Shown in pieces: positions 33,896 through 45,480 of a stretch of DNA of 64,000 nucleotides; position 1 is the stretch's first letter; each line of letters begins with the position of its first letter. The position numbers were made by a program, and so were the translations under genes. The DNA is from Alisma plantago-aquatica. Taxonomy: Eukaryota > Streptophyta > Magnoliopsida > Alismatales > Alismataceae. The notes beneath the pieces were generated by a model. That model did not search any database. It saw only the letters and a program-made list of their open reading frames with translations, and was not told the DNA's origin. Where the stretch lies: positions 521,241,803 through 521,305,802 of the forward strand of contig OY856409.1 of NCBI GenBank assembly GCA_963693085.1, written 5' to 3'.

Positions 33896-33905
33896 CCTAG
33901 CTACA

Positions 33906-34420
33906 TATAACCCTATAGGGAAAAAAAGTTGTCTTCAAAAAGACTTCGTCATCCGTTTTCACATTAAAACTGCAGCTGTAGATAAGTACATCATGAAAAA
34001 AAATCCCTTCAAAAATCCTTTGTCGTTGGTTGTTTTTTATAAGAACCAACGACAAAGGATTTCCACCACGAGCCCCGTTTAAAATATTTCCCTCCAAATT
34101 GACTTGTGATGTTGGTTTCTTTGTGGAAATTTGATGTCTAAAATCTTAGCAAAGTTGGCATTTTTTATTAGGGATAAGTATACGTGTCGTCAATTTTTGG
34201 TGTACAATCGATGATAGAGATTGACCTATGACATTAGTTATTATGAACAACTGATGATAGAGGGGTTAGAGAGGATGGATTTTTGTTAAAAGGGATAATT
34301 ACATATGGCATTGGGTTTTTTTATGATCACCAATGACATAGTTTGAACTGTGTCACCAATTTTTTCTTACAACTCACGACTAAAGTCCACTTTGTCATAC
34401 CCAAAAATTTTCTTTTCCCC
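33906..34420. repeat. CACTA-like subterminal motif block, right
   Basis: At least five copies of a loose CAACnGAnnATAGAG-type motif occur, e.g. CAATCGATGATAGAGA, CAACTGATGATAGAGG, CACCAATGACATAG and CAACTCACGACTAAAG. Reverse forms such as GTGTCGTCAATT are also present. Together with the left block this suggests a CACTA-type element surrounding the LINE. No TIR was found, so the class is inferred. Confidence 0.45.
34013..34062. repeat. Perfect 19-bp inverted repeat, 12-base loop
   Basis: AAATCCTTTGTCGTTGGTT (34013-34031) and its exact complement (34044-34062) are separated by a T/A-rich 12-base loop. It lies at the inner edge of the right subterminal block. Confidence 0.9.
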
Positions 34421-35032
34421 CATTCTCTATTTCATCCCTAATATCTAGCTAGCTCTGGCGATCATTCTGCCACGAGGTATGTTGTTATTTCCTTTGTTGT
34501 TGTTTCTTGAGATGACTTCATAGCTATTTTAGTTGCCTTTGTTTGTTGTCGTAACTGGCATCATAGCTATTGCCATTTTCTACCATAATTGATGTTGTTG
34601 TCCTCCATCTCTTCTACTAACCAGTGCTCTAGCCGCCACTTCTGTCAGCAGACTATTAGTGCTCCAGCCGTCACTACTAATCAGTGGTGTCAGCCACCAC
34701 CAACCAGTGCTACTCCATCTCTGCCGCTCTATTGTGGTTGCCAGCCCTACTGTCGCCAAGACTACTACCCCTAGTTCTACTTCTTGGTTGTCGATGTTGT
34801 CATTGAGACCATTACTGCTCGGGGATTCTTCTTCTTGCTTGCAACTATTTCTTGTGTCGAGAAGGTCTTTCTTGTCCTTCTTCTCTTTGTATACTTCCCT
34901 TATTTGGTGAATGCATTATTTTATAATTGATTGTTGAGTGCATTTATATATAATTGTTTAATTATCTTGATATGACCCCTTAATCTCACTAGGGTGTAAA
35001 TGTATAATGTATATTCATTTTTCAAGATTTTT
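34421..35032. other. Unassigned DNA with a weak minisatellite
   Basis: No gene is recognised. 34605-34730 holds three or four imperfect units of about 24-36 bp built on CAGTGCTCCAGCCG. The ORFs here have the biased composition of this repeat and no known relatives. Confidence 0.4.
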
Positions 35033-35820
35033 TTTTGGGAAATTAGGGTGACAAATAAGGCAGTAGAAACAAAAAATTTAAGTATGATTCTCTAACTATT
35101 AGAGTCTCCTCAACAATGATGTATCTAGGAATAAGGGTAGCTGAATTTATACTTGATCCTAGAGAAAGTCCAGTGACAACTCTTGATGCAGTATCATGCA
35201 GCAGCGAACTTATTCTTGAAGCAGTAGTTGAATAGTCATCAACGGCAGCCTCCTGGTGCAATATCATGGACAGAAATGGACGGTGACCTCCTAGCGATAG
35301 GCAATATCCTCCCACCTCTATAGTAGTCCATGTAGACCATGGGTAACTTCTCATCACGCTACCAGAGCCAATGGTAAAGAGTTGTCCCTTCGAATGTCAA
35401 TCTGCTAGGATTGATTCGCTCTCTCACAATTTTCTCTCCCTTGTTGTTCCTCCCTTTTATGGTTAGAACTTGATTGGTCTCTCTATTGGTTACTACAACC
35501 AGAGAGGACAATAATTGTAAAAGCTTATTGTTGTGTCCGAGAAGCCCCCAGTATCCCTATATGTATAGGAAAGGCTAGGGTTAAGGTTTCCAGTTGGTTA
35601 GAGAGTCAAAGAGACAAAATGCACAAATTTTCTAGAAACTACAAATGGTGAACTGGTCAGTTCATTGACCAACCAGTCATGTCATCCCCTGAACTTTTCA
35701 GTTCATCATGTTTCCAATTTGTAAACATATTGTATTTTAATATTCGATTAATGTACAATCATGACATCCACATCAATCCTTGAGCCAATCACATTGATCA
35801 TTGAAACAGACGTTCTGGAT

Positions 35821-35900
35821 GATAAATCAGTCATTTTACATCATGAAATGGACGTTTCACTTATGAAATGGTCATTTCACTTATGAAACGGTCATTTCAC
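35821..35900. repeat. Tandem palindromic ~18-20 bp repeats in the copia LTR
   Basis: Four units resemble ATGAAAYGGTCATTTCAC. Each unit is nearly self-complementary (TGAAA...TTTCA). The equivalent block in the other LTR is 48561-48645, with similar units in slightly different order. Confidence 0.8.
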
Positions 35901-36039
35901 ATGTCCAACGCAGCCAAATATTTAGTCAATTGTTGTTTGTATTGTCCTCACACTTGAATCGGTTGGACCAACACTTGAATTGTTTGATTCAAAGTCTAGT
36001 TAGTCAATTTTCAATATCAGTTGTTTAAATTGAATACCT

Positions 36040-36056
36040 AAACATTTTAGTAATTG
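36040..36056. repeat. LINE target-site duplication, left copy
   Basis: AAACATTTTAGTAATTG is repeated exactly at 41428-41444; the first As of the right copy merge with the poly(A) tail, so the certain length is 14 bp. The uninterrupted site is visible in the other LTR near 48783-48799 as a single, slightly diverged copy. Confidence 0.95.
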
Positions 36057-36061
36057 TTTCC

Positions 36062-37021
36062 ATGGAGGTATCATGGAGTCAGACTCTCAGGTGGCCTGAA
36101 GTTCTTGCTACCCTCAAGCACAGTTTCCCAAGTGCGGTAGATATATACAAATTCCAGGAACGTAAAGTTGTGATCTTTTTTGGAGTTTCGGATGAAGCTT
36201 TCCGCGCCAAGGAGTTAGGGTTTGTTACGCACCTGGGCTTGCGTCTCCAGATTAAACCCTTGAAGATGGAGTCGTTGTGTGCGCAGAAGGAATTCCTTTG
36301 GTTTTGGATCACCGGTATCCCGATAGTGTGTCGGGACCACAATACCATCAGGGTCGTGGCTAGATCCTTTGGATCGCTGGTGCAGATATCGCAATGGAGA
36401 AAGGAAGCGGATGATCTTTCTGGATGTCTGGTGTTGGTGGAAGCCTTTGCTGAAGACGTGCCCCAGTTCGTATCCTTGATTCATGGTAGATTCCGGTCGA
36501 ATTTACAACTGAAGATGATGGCGAGAAGTTTCACTCGTTTGGCTGAGTTCTGTTTGACGGAGGAGGGCCGATGTTTGGGAGTGCCGCCGCAGGTCCTGCT
36601 TGAAGAAGAGAGGCCTATATCTGTGAGTGTCGATGAACCGTCCTGCGACCAGCCTGATCGTGACGGTGGGCAACAGGAAGCTAGGCCTGCGATCGCGGCC
36701 CCGTCTGCTTCTGCGCATCCTCAAAAGGTTCAACATATTCAAAGGAGGTTTGTGATTGACAACGAGGGTACCAATAGACCCCTCTTCAATAGGAGCCTGG
36801 AAGACTTCCTGACGATGGACCTTGATCGCGATTTTTCTGATAAGAGAAGGGGCTGAAGCCGCCTTCGTTCTTCATCCCGAAGGGGCAACCCGGTGGAGCG
36901 TCAGTTTCTACGATCAAGACCTAGTTTCCGAAGAGATAGATCATTTAGAAGACACTCGGTGGGTGATGGAGACTGGTTTGGAGAGGAGAGTGATGATGGA
37001 GATAGGAGATGTAGCTATTAG
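36062..37021 (+). pseudogene. LINE ORF1 (DUF4283-like, Arg/Ser-rich tail), one stop
   Basis: The frame spans 320 codons from ATG 36062 to TAG 37019-37021, with one TGA at 36854-36856 (codon 265). Residues ~1-175 resemble the DUF4283/RRM-like half of plant LINE ORF1, with KEFLWFWITGIPIVCRDHNT followed by SGCLVLVEAF. Residues ~180-265 are Pro/Gln/Glu-rich. After the TGA the same frame gives SRLRSSSRRG and RSRPSFRRDRSFRR, a basic RNA-binding type tail. TGA could derive from CGA (Arg), which suits that tail. No zinc knuckle is seen. The true start may have been lost, because the element begins just upstream. Confidence 0.75.
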
Positions 37022-37062
37022 TGCTGTGCTTTTATGATGAGTTGTAGCTTCTTCTTCCCTTT

Positions 37063-40000
37063 ATGGATTTGTCTGTTATGTTCTGGAACATTAGGGGGGC
37101 TGCTAACAATCCGACGAGGAGAGTCCTTCAAAGGTTATGCAACCGTTTCAAACCTTCGGTCATTTGCCTCTTTGAACCCTTCCTCCATGTGGAGAGGGCG
37201 GAGGAGTTGTTGGATGTGTTGCGTCTTAATTGGGTTGCAGATAACTATGCTGAGGAAGGGAAAGTTTGGTTCTTTGTTGACATCGCCATGGAACCTGTTC
37301 TGGTTTGTGCTCACAGACAGCATGTCACGGTGCGCCTGAACGATGGTAATGGAGGTTTCGTGTACATCACTGCTGTATATGCTAGTTGTGACGTAGTGGA
37401 TAGACGGCATCTTTGGGAAGAGATGGTTCGATTATCATTGCTCTTTGGGGAGGATAGATGGTGTATTGTGGGGGATTTCAACGTCATCAGAACCCAGAAT
37501 GAGAAGAGAGGAGGGACGCCTGCTTCCTTTCAAGACATGATAGACTTCAACTCAGCTATTATTGACGCCAACCTTGTTGAGACCCCTTTTGAGGGTAGCC
37601 GGTTTACGTGGGTTAATAAGTAGCTGCTCACTCTGACTATCTGGGAGAGGATTGATAGAGTGTTTTTGAATGAGAACTGGAGCTCTGTCAGACCTAACAC
37701 TACTGTTCATCATCTCACGAGATTCCGAGTTTCTGATCACTGCCCGCTGTTATTGAGCCCAGGTAGAGCTAGTCATAACAGGCGTCGTGCCTTTGTTTCC
37801 TTCCGTTTGGATTGGCTTCACCATGCAGGTTGTCTTGATGTGATCAAGGGTGCTTGGATGGAACCCGTTTATGGCCATTCTTCCTTTGTCTTATATGCTA
37901 AGCTGAAGAGAGTTAAAGCCGCCCTGAGGAGGTGGAGCAAGGAGGTTTTCGGGGACACTGCCCAGCGTATTAAGGACCTGGAAGATGTTGTGCATGTCAC
38001 TCAGCTCACTTTTGATGAAAATCCAGTGGCGGAGAATGAAACCTCACTTCGGCTGGCTGAGATGGAGTTACAGCAGATGATGGATCGGGAGGAGATTTTT
38101 TGGAAAGAAAAGTCGAAGGTGCAGTGGCTTTCGGAGGGGGAGCGTAATACTTCTTTCTATCATGCGGTGGTTAAATCCAGAAGGAAAAGGCAGGCCCTTG
38201 CTAGTCTCATGCTTATGGATGGATCCTCGAATAATGATGGTGCTACCATGGCTGCTGAGGCAGCTTCTCATTTTCAAAAGTTTTATGATGATGAAGGGGT
38301 TTTTGATGAAGACAGCCTGGATACTTTCTTGCATGAGATTCCGGAGATGATCTCGGGGGATGATAATTGCTCTATTGTGGAGATTCCGATGAAGGAGGAG
38401 GTTCTCATGACGATTGGACAGATGGACAAAGGCTCGGCATCGGGTCCTGATGGCTTCACGTTGCCTTTCTTCACAGCAGCTTGGGACACCATTCAGCATG
38501 ATTTCATGTCTCTGGTTAGGGATTTCTTCTCTGGGAATCAATGTCATAGAAGCCTTTTCTGTTGCAGGATCCTTTTGATTCCCAAGAAGGAAAATCCATT
38601 TGATCTCTCCTCCGACTTCAGGCCGATCTCAATCGAGAATATTTCCCTTAGAATTTTGAGCCGTGTCCTTACCAACAGGCTTGTTTTCTTCTTGCCCAAG
38701 ATGGTCTCCCCCAACCAAGGGGCGTTTATTGCAGGTAGGGATATCACGAATAATGTTAGGATGGCCAAGGAGTTGTTGCATGACTTACAGCAAGGTAGAG
38801 TTTCTCCAAATGTGATAGCCAAGTTTGACATGGCAAAAGCGTATGACAGGATCGTGTGGAAGGTTTTGGAGAAGACCTTGCAGAAGTTTGGTTTTTTCAT
38901 GGAGGCGATACATATTATTATGAGCCCCTTCACGTTTTCATGGGCCACAGTGACTATAGGGGACGATACTTCTGGTTTTTTTCCAATGAGACGAGGGCTT
39001 AAGCAAGGGAATGTCATGTCCCCTTATCTGTTTGTTTTGTTTGAGGAGATGCTATGTCAAAAAATCCAGATTCTCATAGATGAAGGACATATCTCGAGAT
39101 ATCAGACGTGTGGGATGGGTACAGCTCCTACTGCCTTATTCTATGCTGATGACATTTTGATTTTCTGTAATGCTAATTCTGATACGAGGAGATACATTGG
39201 CAACACTTTCGTCTCTTACGAGATAGCTACTGGCCAGAGGGTTAATAGAGACAAATCCTTCTATATTGTTGGAAGATCTGAAACGGTCCTTGCTGATGAT
39301 ATAGCTGTTGACATTGGTGTTGGGAAGATTACCGATTCATTCTCTTACTTAGGGGTCCCTTTGTCCACTGGGAGGATGAGTTTATCCAATTTCGAATACC
39401 TGCTCAAGAAGATGAAGGATAAAACCGCTTCTTGGAAAGCCAGAACCCTTTCTTTTGTTGGACGTCATTTGTTGATAGCGCATGTCTTGTCCTCTGTTGC
39501 GGTGTACACTACAGCTGCTCTGGGTATCCCAGCTGGTATAGCTCACCGTATTGATGGGATGATGTCCAAGTTTTTGTGGGCGGATAGAAACAATCATTCT
39601 AGGAAAGCCTGGGTTGGATGGCAAAGGGTCGTCGTTCCCTTCGATCATGGAGGTCTTGGTCTTACGACTATTCGGTCTATCTCTGATGCTTTCGTAGCTA
39701 AAGCGTGTTGGGAGATTTTGGTGGGAGATTCTATTTGGGCGGTGTTTTGCCGGGCGAAATATGCTTCCAGATGTCGTACCCGATCAGTTACTCATCCTGG
39801 TTCTTTGAAGCTTAGTTCTCATGCATCGCCGTACTGGCATAAGATTTGGAACATGTTCCCTAATGTTTATCCGCGATGCAGATGGATTGTTGGAAGAGGC
39901 CGTATTCCTTTTTGGGATGCTCTTTGGTGTGATGATTGGCTCAGGATTTATGCTAGGATCCCTAGTGATTGCAACCTCCTTTTCTTTGTTAATGATTTCT

Positions 40001-41268
40001 GGATATCTGGATCGGGATGGGATTGGGATTCTCTCCAATAGATCGTGGATGAGCAGGGGGTGGAGCTGATTAAGACATCGGGGGCCTTTATTACTGACGA
40101 GGATGATCGTTTGGTGTCGACACTTGATAAAAACAACGTCTTTTCCCTTAAATCGATTAAGCGGGCTCTGCTTTCTAATGCTCCTGTTGGCCCGAATGGG
40201 CTAGGCACTATCTGGAAGACAGATACTCCCAAGGAGAATGCTCTTATTTGGAAAATGTCTAGTAAGGCGGCGCCTACTGATGATAACGTTAGGGATAGAT
40301 GCGGCATCCCCCTGGTCTCTAAGTGCAATTGTTGTGACGATCCAAAGATGGAGGATACATTGCACTTATTTTTTCATGGCGAGATGGCCTCTTTCTTCTG
40401 GTCTAGGTTCGAGACCTTTGTTGGAAGACCTGCACCTGTGGACATCCTTTACCTGATTTCTCTATGCGTCGTGAGCAGATCGCCCAAGATGGAAGAATGG
40501 ATTGCGGGCAGGTTTGCCACCCTCATACCGTGCAGCATATGGCGGGTGAGGTGTGCGGTGAGGTTTGAGGGTTTAAGGCCCTCACTGGACAGAGAGTGGA
40601 ATAGGATAGTGTTCAACATGAACAGGATGCTAGCCAAAGAAGCATTTCGCATCACGGACAAGGTGGAGATTTACCCGGCGATGGCGGTGGCTCACCTTAT
40701 TGAGCCTAGGATGAAGCTGAGATGTATCTGCATGCTCAGATGGCTGAATCCGGATATACATAACCTAAAGATGAACATCACCATTGGGATAGATAGAGAT
40801 GACAATGGGGTGAGCCGTAGATGGATGGCTGGTATCGTCCGTAATCACAATGCGCAGATTTGTTTAGCTGTTAGAGCTTGGCTTAAGACTTCCGCGTACG
40901 AGTTGGCTTTCATTCATGCATGCATGATCGGCCTCAAGATTGCAGGTGAACAGATGTTGAGGATTTCGACCCTGGAGATTGATGATCTAGCTACGCATAA
41001 TGTCTTATGGATGAAGGGTCAGATGTCGTGGAGAGCTGCTCATGTTGCTAGGGAGCTGAGACAGGAGATTAGTCGGCTGAATATCACGGGGTCAGTTGTT
41101 CATAAGATTTTGAACTCGACCCCGAGAGCTTTGGGCAAGTGGGGTAAGCATATTAGAGAGACTTTTGTTTGCACTGATGTAAATGAGCTTCCCCTGAAGA
41201 TCAGAGGTATGTCGGCTCTGGAGAGAAGAGTTGTCCCCTATGTGGTGTTGGGTTATACCTCTGATTGA
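37063..41268 (+). pseudogene. LINE ORF2: endonuclease, RT, zf-RVT and RNase H-like; two TAG stops
   Basis: 1,402 codons run in one frame, interrupted only by TAG at codon 187 (37621-37623) and codon 993 (40039-40041). The APE-type endonuclease spans residues 1-230: FWNIRGAA at the N-terminus, GDFNV with Asp138/Asn140, and SDHCPLL with His226. RT spans about 440-760: FRPISIENISLRILSRVL, NQGAFIAGRDI, KFDMAKAYDRIVW, RRGLKQGNVMSPYLF and YADD at 694-697. The zf-RVT-like region is LIWKMSSKAAPTDDNVRDRC followed by CNCCDD and H-x3-F. The C-terminus (about 1240-1350) is RNase H-like (GIDRDDNG, GIVRNHN, EIDDL), with the Glu of the active site not evident. It starts 41 bp after the ORF1 stop. ORF2 nicks target DNA and primes reverse transcription there. 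Confidence 0.93.
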
Positions 41269-41395
41269 CTTCTTGTTGTTTGAGGTTTGGGTTTCGCTGT
41301 GTTTTTGAGAGGTCCTTAAGTGGATCATACCTACGGGTTTTTAGCAGGAGCTGTACTTTTGCTGATGTTTTCGCCCAGACGAGGGGGATGGGATG

Positions 41396-41401
41396 AATAA
41401 A
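41396..41401 (+). terminator. Polyadenylation signal of the LINE
   Basis: AATAAA lies 21 bp upstream of the A-tail (41422-41430). Confidence 0.7.
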
Positions 41402-41421
41402 ATGACCCCCTGGCTTTAATT

Positions 41422-41444
41422 AAAAAAAAACATTTTAGTAATTG
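41422..41444 (+). repeat. LINE poly(A) tail and right target-site duplication
   Basis: Nine A residues merge with the right duplication ending ATTTTAGTAATTG at 41444. The short tail is consistent with target-primed reverse transcription. Confidence 0.9.
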
Positions 41445-41840
41445 AGTTAAACATCATTCATGAATAAACTCATATTCCAAGTGCATCATATGTGTGTAAC
41501 TCGATAGGTCTCAATTTACATTTGTAGTGAATGTCCATAACTAACTTATGTCATCACAAGCAATAAGAGGTATCCAACAACACATCATCTCTATCCATGT
41601 AATTTGAAAAGTTGGAGAACAACTTCAATCTACAATCAGTGATCAATGTTATAGTGGTCATATAGTTCCTTTATCTCTGATATCTAGATTGAACTCAAGG
41701 CATAAAGTCTTCATCCTCTTTAACATTCAATCCATGTTCCTTGACCTAGAGCAGACAATGTGAGATGCATGTGAGTTCACATATCATATATTGAATGACA
41801 TGAGTATAGCCATACATTTCTCATTCTTCAATAGGTCTGG

Positions 41841-42156
41841 ATACCAATCTCTTATAGGAGGGAAAACTCCCATCTACATCACTCACTCTCAATCCCCTTG
41901 TGTGACAGAGTACCCAAGAACCACCTTTATGGAAAACCTTATTCAAGGTCACATTAGATGATGTCAAAGTCTAACAAACAACTTATCAAGAGTCCTATAT
42001 ATCAATCTCTTGTAGGAGGGAAAAATCATATCTACATCACTTACACTCAATCCCCGTGTGTTGCATAGTACCCGATCATCACCTTTATGGAAACCCTTAT
42101 TCAAGGTCACGTCAGATGATGTCAAAGTCCAATGAACAACATATGATGAGTGTAGT
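41841..42156. repeat. 158-bp tandem duplication inside the copia 3' LTR
   Basis: Two units starting at 41841 and 41999 share AATCTCTTRTAGGAGGG, CATCTACATCAC and ATTCAAGGTCAC. The other LTR has one unit only (about 49196-49353), so the duplication arose after insertion of the element. Confidence 0.85.
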
Positions 42157-42633
42157 GACTTCAGGTCTAAGAACTACAATCACCACTATCACTATGAGAG
42201 TTGATTCTGACTACCATTCAATGGTTTCTATGCATCACTATCAAGGTGGGTTTGTCTGGTACATTCTCTAACAAGTAATTGTGTGCTTGACTTGATATCA
42301 CATATCATGACTAATGAAACTTTGTCATCAGTCAACACACACTCTAGACTTATGTATTATTGTCATCTATTTTTCTTCCATAGCAATATCCGACTAGGGA
42401 CATAACAAGAATTATGTACTCTCATCATACATATATCTCATTGTTTAGGTCCTCAACCTAATGATATATGCCATCGAGTAACATCATTCTTTGGACATCT
42501 ACTAATTTATGTTTCATAATCTCATGATTGAACAAACATAATAGACAAAATTACCTTTATCATTATCGAATTAGGTATCTAAAGCCCCAATACAATCATC
42601 ATATGATTGGCTCTCTGGGCATACATACCAACA

Positions 42634-42645
42634 GACTCCCACTTG
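42634..42645 (-). other. Polypurine tract of the copia element
   Basis: On the minus strand CAAGTGGGAGTC immediately precedes the LTR start TGTTGGTATG. Confidence 0.8.
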
Positions 42646-45480
42646 CACTTAGATCCAATCACCTATGAATCTTATTCCAAGTGATCCTCAACATGTCCAT
42701 CATATTTCTACTATGCAAGCACTTTTATAGTGGATTATCTACATTTACTTCTATTAGTATATTGCAAGTTTCACATCCTCTCATTTTAAGACATCTCATA
42801 TGATATGGAAGTGATGTAGTATGCTATCTAATATTCCTTACCTAACCAATAGTTGCATTGTTGTCACAATACATCTAATGTGTCACCAAGGGTTGGAACC
42901 TCCCACAAGTTCATCTATATCAACTTCTAGATTCATAAAGTATCCTATGATATTCTCATAACATCAAGATACTCAACTTTTATTGTAGAATTAAACAACT
43001 ATCTCTAGCTTAGAACTTTTATAGCTTACAGTTCTCATTTTAAGGTCAAATAAAATTTATATTGCAACCATAATTTTAATTTTTCATTTTTGAACCTTGC
43101 ATTGGTGTAACCCTTTACACCCAACTCTTCCTTATTACCATAACCAAAGAACATGTCATTTTAGTGCTTCTCAAGTACTTAAGGATTTTCTTTATCGTAG
43201 TCTAGTGACTTTCACTAGGTTCTAATAAATATCCACATGTCATTTCCAATACATAAGAGATAACAGGATGAGTACATAATATTGCATTCTTGATAGATCC
43301 AATTGTTAATGCACATGACATATGTCCATGTGTTTTTGTTCTTCACAAGAACTAGAATAGTAGGATCTTGAGAAACTAACTCCATGGAACATGGACATGT
43401 TTCTCTGATTGATTCTTGCATATTGAATCCCTTCAACATCTTGCCAATATGTGTGCTTTTACTTAGGTTAAGAAGCCTTCTACATCTATCTCTATAGATC
43501 TCAATTCTTATCACATATGATGCTTCACCTAAACCCTTCCTAAGAAAGGTACTTTCCTTTCTAGGGTTAATATATGCAGCATAAGGATGTTATTCCCCGT
43601 CATCATGTGGAATATAAATATGCTCCCACTAAATCTTTTGTAATCACATATTTCTTCTTCATTTTAACTCAAGTCAAACTCTTTGACTATCTTGTCAAAT
43701 TGAAGATTCCAGCTCTGAGATGCTAGCTTCAATACAATGATTGACCTTTGTATGTTATAGACTTTATTTGCTTTACATGGATTTATAAAACCTTTATGTT
43801 GTGTCACATACACATCCTGTACAATATCCCATTTAAGGAATGCGGTTTTAACATCCATTATGCCAAATGTCATAGTCACATTAAGCTACAATAGCAAGCA
43901 TTATCCTGATGGGTTCAATCATGATAACTAGTGAAAGGATATCATCGTGTTCAACACCTTGAAATTTAAAAATCTTTACAACCAACCTGCCCTTATAGGC
44001 TTGTATACTACCATTTTTGTCAATTTTTTCTCAAAGACCCTAAATGCGCCCCATGGGTTTTACCCATTCAGGTGGATCCATCAAGGTCATACCTTGTTAG
44101 TGTACATGGAGTCCATCTTGGATCTCATGGCCCTAAGCCATTTATTAGACTATGGTTCCTCAATAGCTTCTAGGTAGGTTGTTGGCTCATCATCTAGTGA
44201 CCAACTCAATGCCTTTTTGAGTTATAAGATATCATAATCTTTCAAACTCAAGCTGTGTTCTACTAGAACTATGAGGTATTGTGTTACATAAGGAACTTGA
44301 TATTCCACAATACTTTGTAATTCTCATTGTTCCAACTGTACCCCTTTAAGCTCAATGTTTTCTTATTTGTATCAAACTTTTTGAGTTCTACTTTTATTCT
44401 CACTGATTTCTTTAGAACTAGTTCTCCTTCAGCAATACAACTATCTAGGAAACAAACAATCTTGTCAGATTGGGATATAAAAGTAGGATTTAGAAAAATA
44501 GCATTTCTGTGATTTGTGTAGAAAGCTTTTCAAGAAACTATTTTCTTATGTAAGATGTTTGTCCTAATCCTCGCAAAAGACATATCAGAACACCTCCCAT
44601 GCCATATCTCATATGGTGTCTTTTGAACTATTTAGATGGTACATTGTTTAGTGTAAAGTATGTACCTAAAAGGAAATTTGGTAAGATTATACAGAATTTA
44701 TTGATAATCACACCATGACTTAACAATGTGTGATTCCTTCTTTCTAATACACTATCATGATACACTATCATTGTGTTTCAGTTGGAATCAGTGTAATACA
44801 TTGTCGTGATCTCCTAGAAGATACTAAATATCTTGGTTAAAAATATTTCAACATTGATCTTAATACTTTTACCACATTAATTACATACTTCATTCACGAT
44901 CTCCTTGAACACTTTAAGGGATCTTATACTTGTATTTCATTAAATACAAACTTCCATATCTACTGATAGAATTGGTAAATATGATGAGGTATTGGTAACT
45001 AACTTTAGCATTTATTCTAAAAGGTTTATAGACATTAGTATGTATGAGGCCTAATAGAAGAGTCATTCTCCCACAACATCTAGTGAAGATGCTTTTGTCA
45101 TATTGCCCAATAAATAAGACTCACATGTCTCTATTAGTTCAATAAACAAAAGATTCTAGATAACCATCATTATGGATTTTAGAAATGCATTTTCCATTTA
45201 TGTGCTTTAGATGACAGTGATATAGGTACTTTGAGTCATGGAGTCATTTAGTATAACTGTCTCTAGAACTATCAAGTAAACTATGAGACATTAGGGCCTT
45301 TTCCATAAAAGATCTTATCTTTTAAATATAACATCAGTATATTTATGATCCTCTTTTTCATACAAGATATATGATGTTTTTATTATTGGCAGGTACATAA
45401 TAGCAATTCACTAAGTCCATTACATACCCATCTACATGAATGACAAATTCTGACTGTGGTGGAAGCAACTCTTGCTCCAC
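42646..45480 (-). pseudogene. Copia pol remnant (integrase, RT, RNase H)
   Basis: Minus-strand pieces follow copia order. The integrase core is very degenerate around 44850-45000 (about position FKEF..., GKSIK). QKTPYEIWHGR (about 44640-44600) is at the end of integrase. SNKWLRAMRSKMDSMY (about 44160-44110) is the start of the RVT_2-type RT. MDVKTAFLKWDIVQDVYVTQ (about 43861-43802) is the block with the first catalytic Asp. VYNIQRSIIVLKLASQSWN follows (about 43760-43700), then IRIEIYRDRCRRLLNLSKST (about 43512-43455) and GKMLKGFNMQ, downstream of the (unseen) Y-V-D-D block. RNase H proper is weak or missing toward 42700. Stops and frameshifts are numerous. Confidence 0.8.

Larger units (their letters stand above)
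29101..33905 (-). mobile_element. Decayed L1-type LINE, minus strand
   Basis: Read on the minus strand, an ORF1 (DUF4283 plus zinc knuckle) is followed by an ORF2 (endonuclease, RT, C-terminal segments), as in plant L1 LINEs. Both are broken by many stops and frameshifts. The endonuclease is shortened. I see no clear poly(A) tail (it would be a T-run near 29.1 kb on the plus strand) and no target duplication. It lies between two blocks of CACTA-like subterminal motifs. Confidence 0.8.
36057..41430 (+). mobile_element. Nearly intact L1-type LINE inserted in a copia LTR
   Basis: A 5.4-kb element with ORF1, ORF2, a polyadenylation signal and an A-tail is bounded by an exact 14-17 bp target duplication, and the other copia LTR shows the empty site. 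There are only three in-frame stops and no frameshift in about 5.2 kb of coding. Base composition is clearly less AT-rich than the surrounding LTR. The 5' end lies only five bases before the first ATG, so the element lacks a 5' UTR and is probably 5'-truncated near or inside ORF1. It is the youngest insertion in the window by structure. Confidence 0.95.
35033..42633 (-). repeat. 3' LTR of the copia element, split by LINE 36057-41430
   Basis: 35033-36056 and 41445-42633 together align with 47762-49834. The outer end is degenerate (TTTTGGGAAAT against TGTGGGGAAAT). The inner end is ...CCAACA at 42633. It contains a palindromic ~20-bp repeat (35821-35900) and a 158-bp tandem duplication that the other LTR lacks. 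Confidence 0.85.

Noticed and set aside
34589..34910. Ser/Thr/Pro-rich protein encoded at 34589-34910
   Set aside because: The frame is produced by an imperfect minisatellite and has no recognisable relatives.
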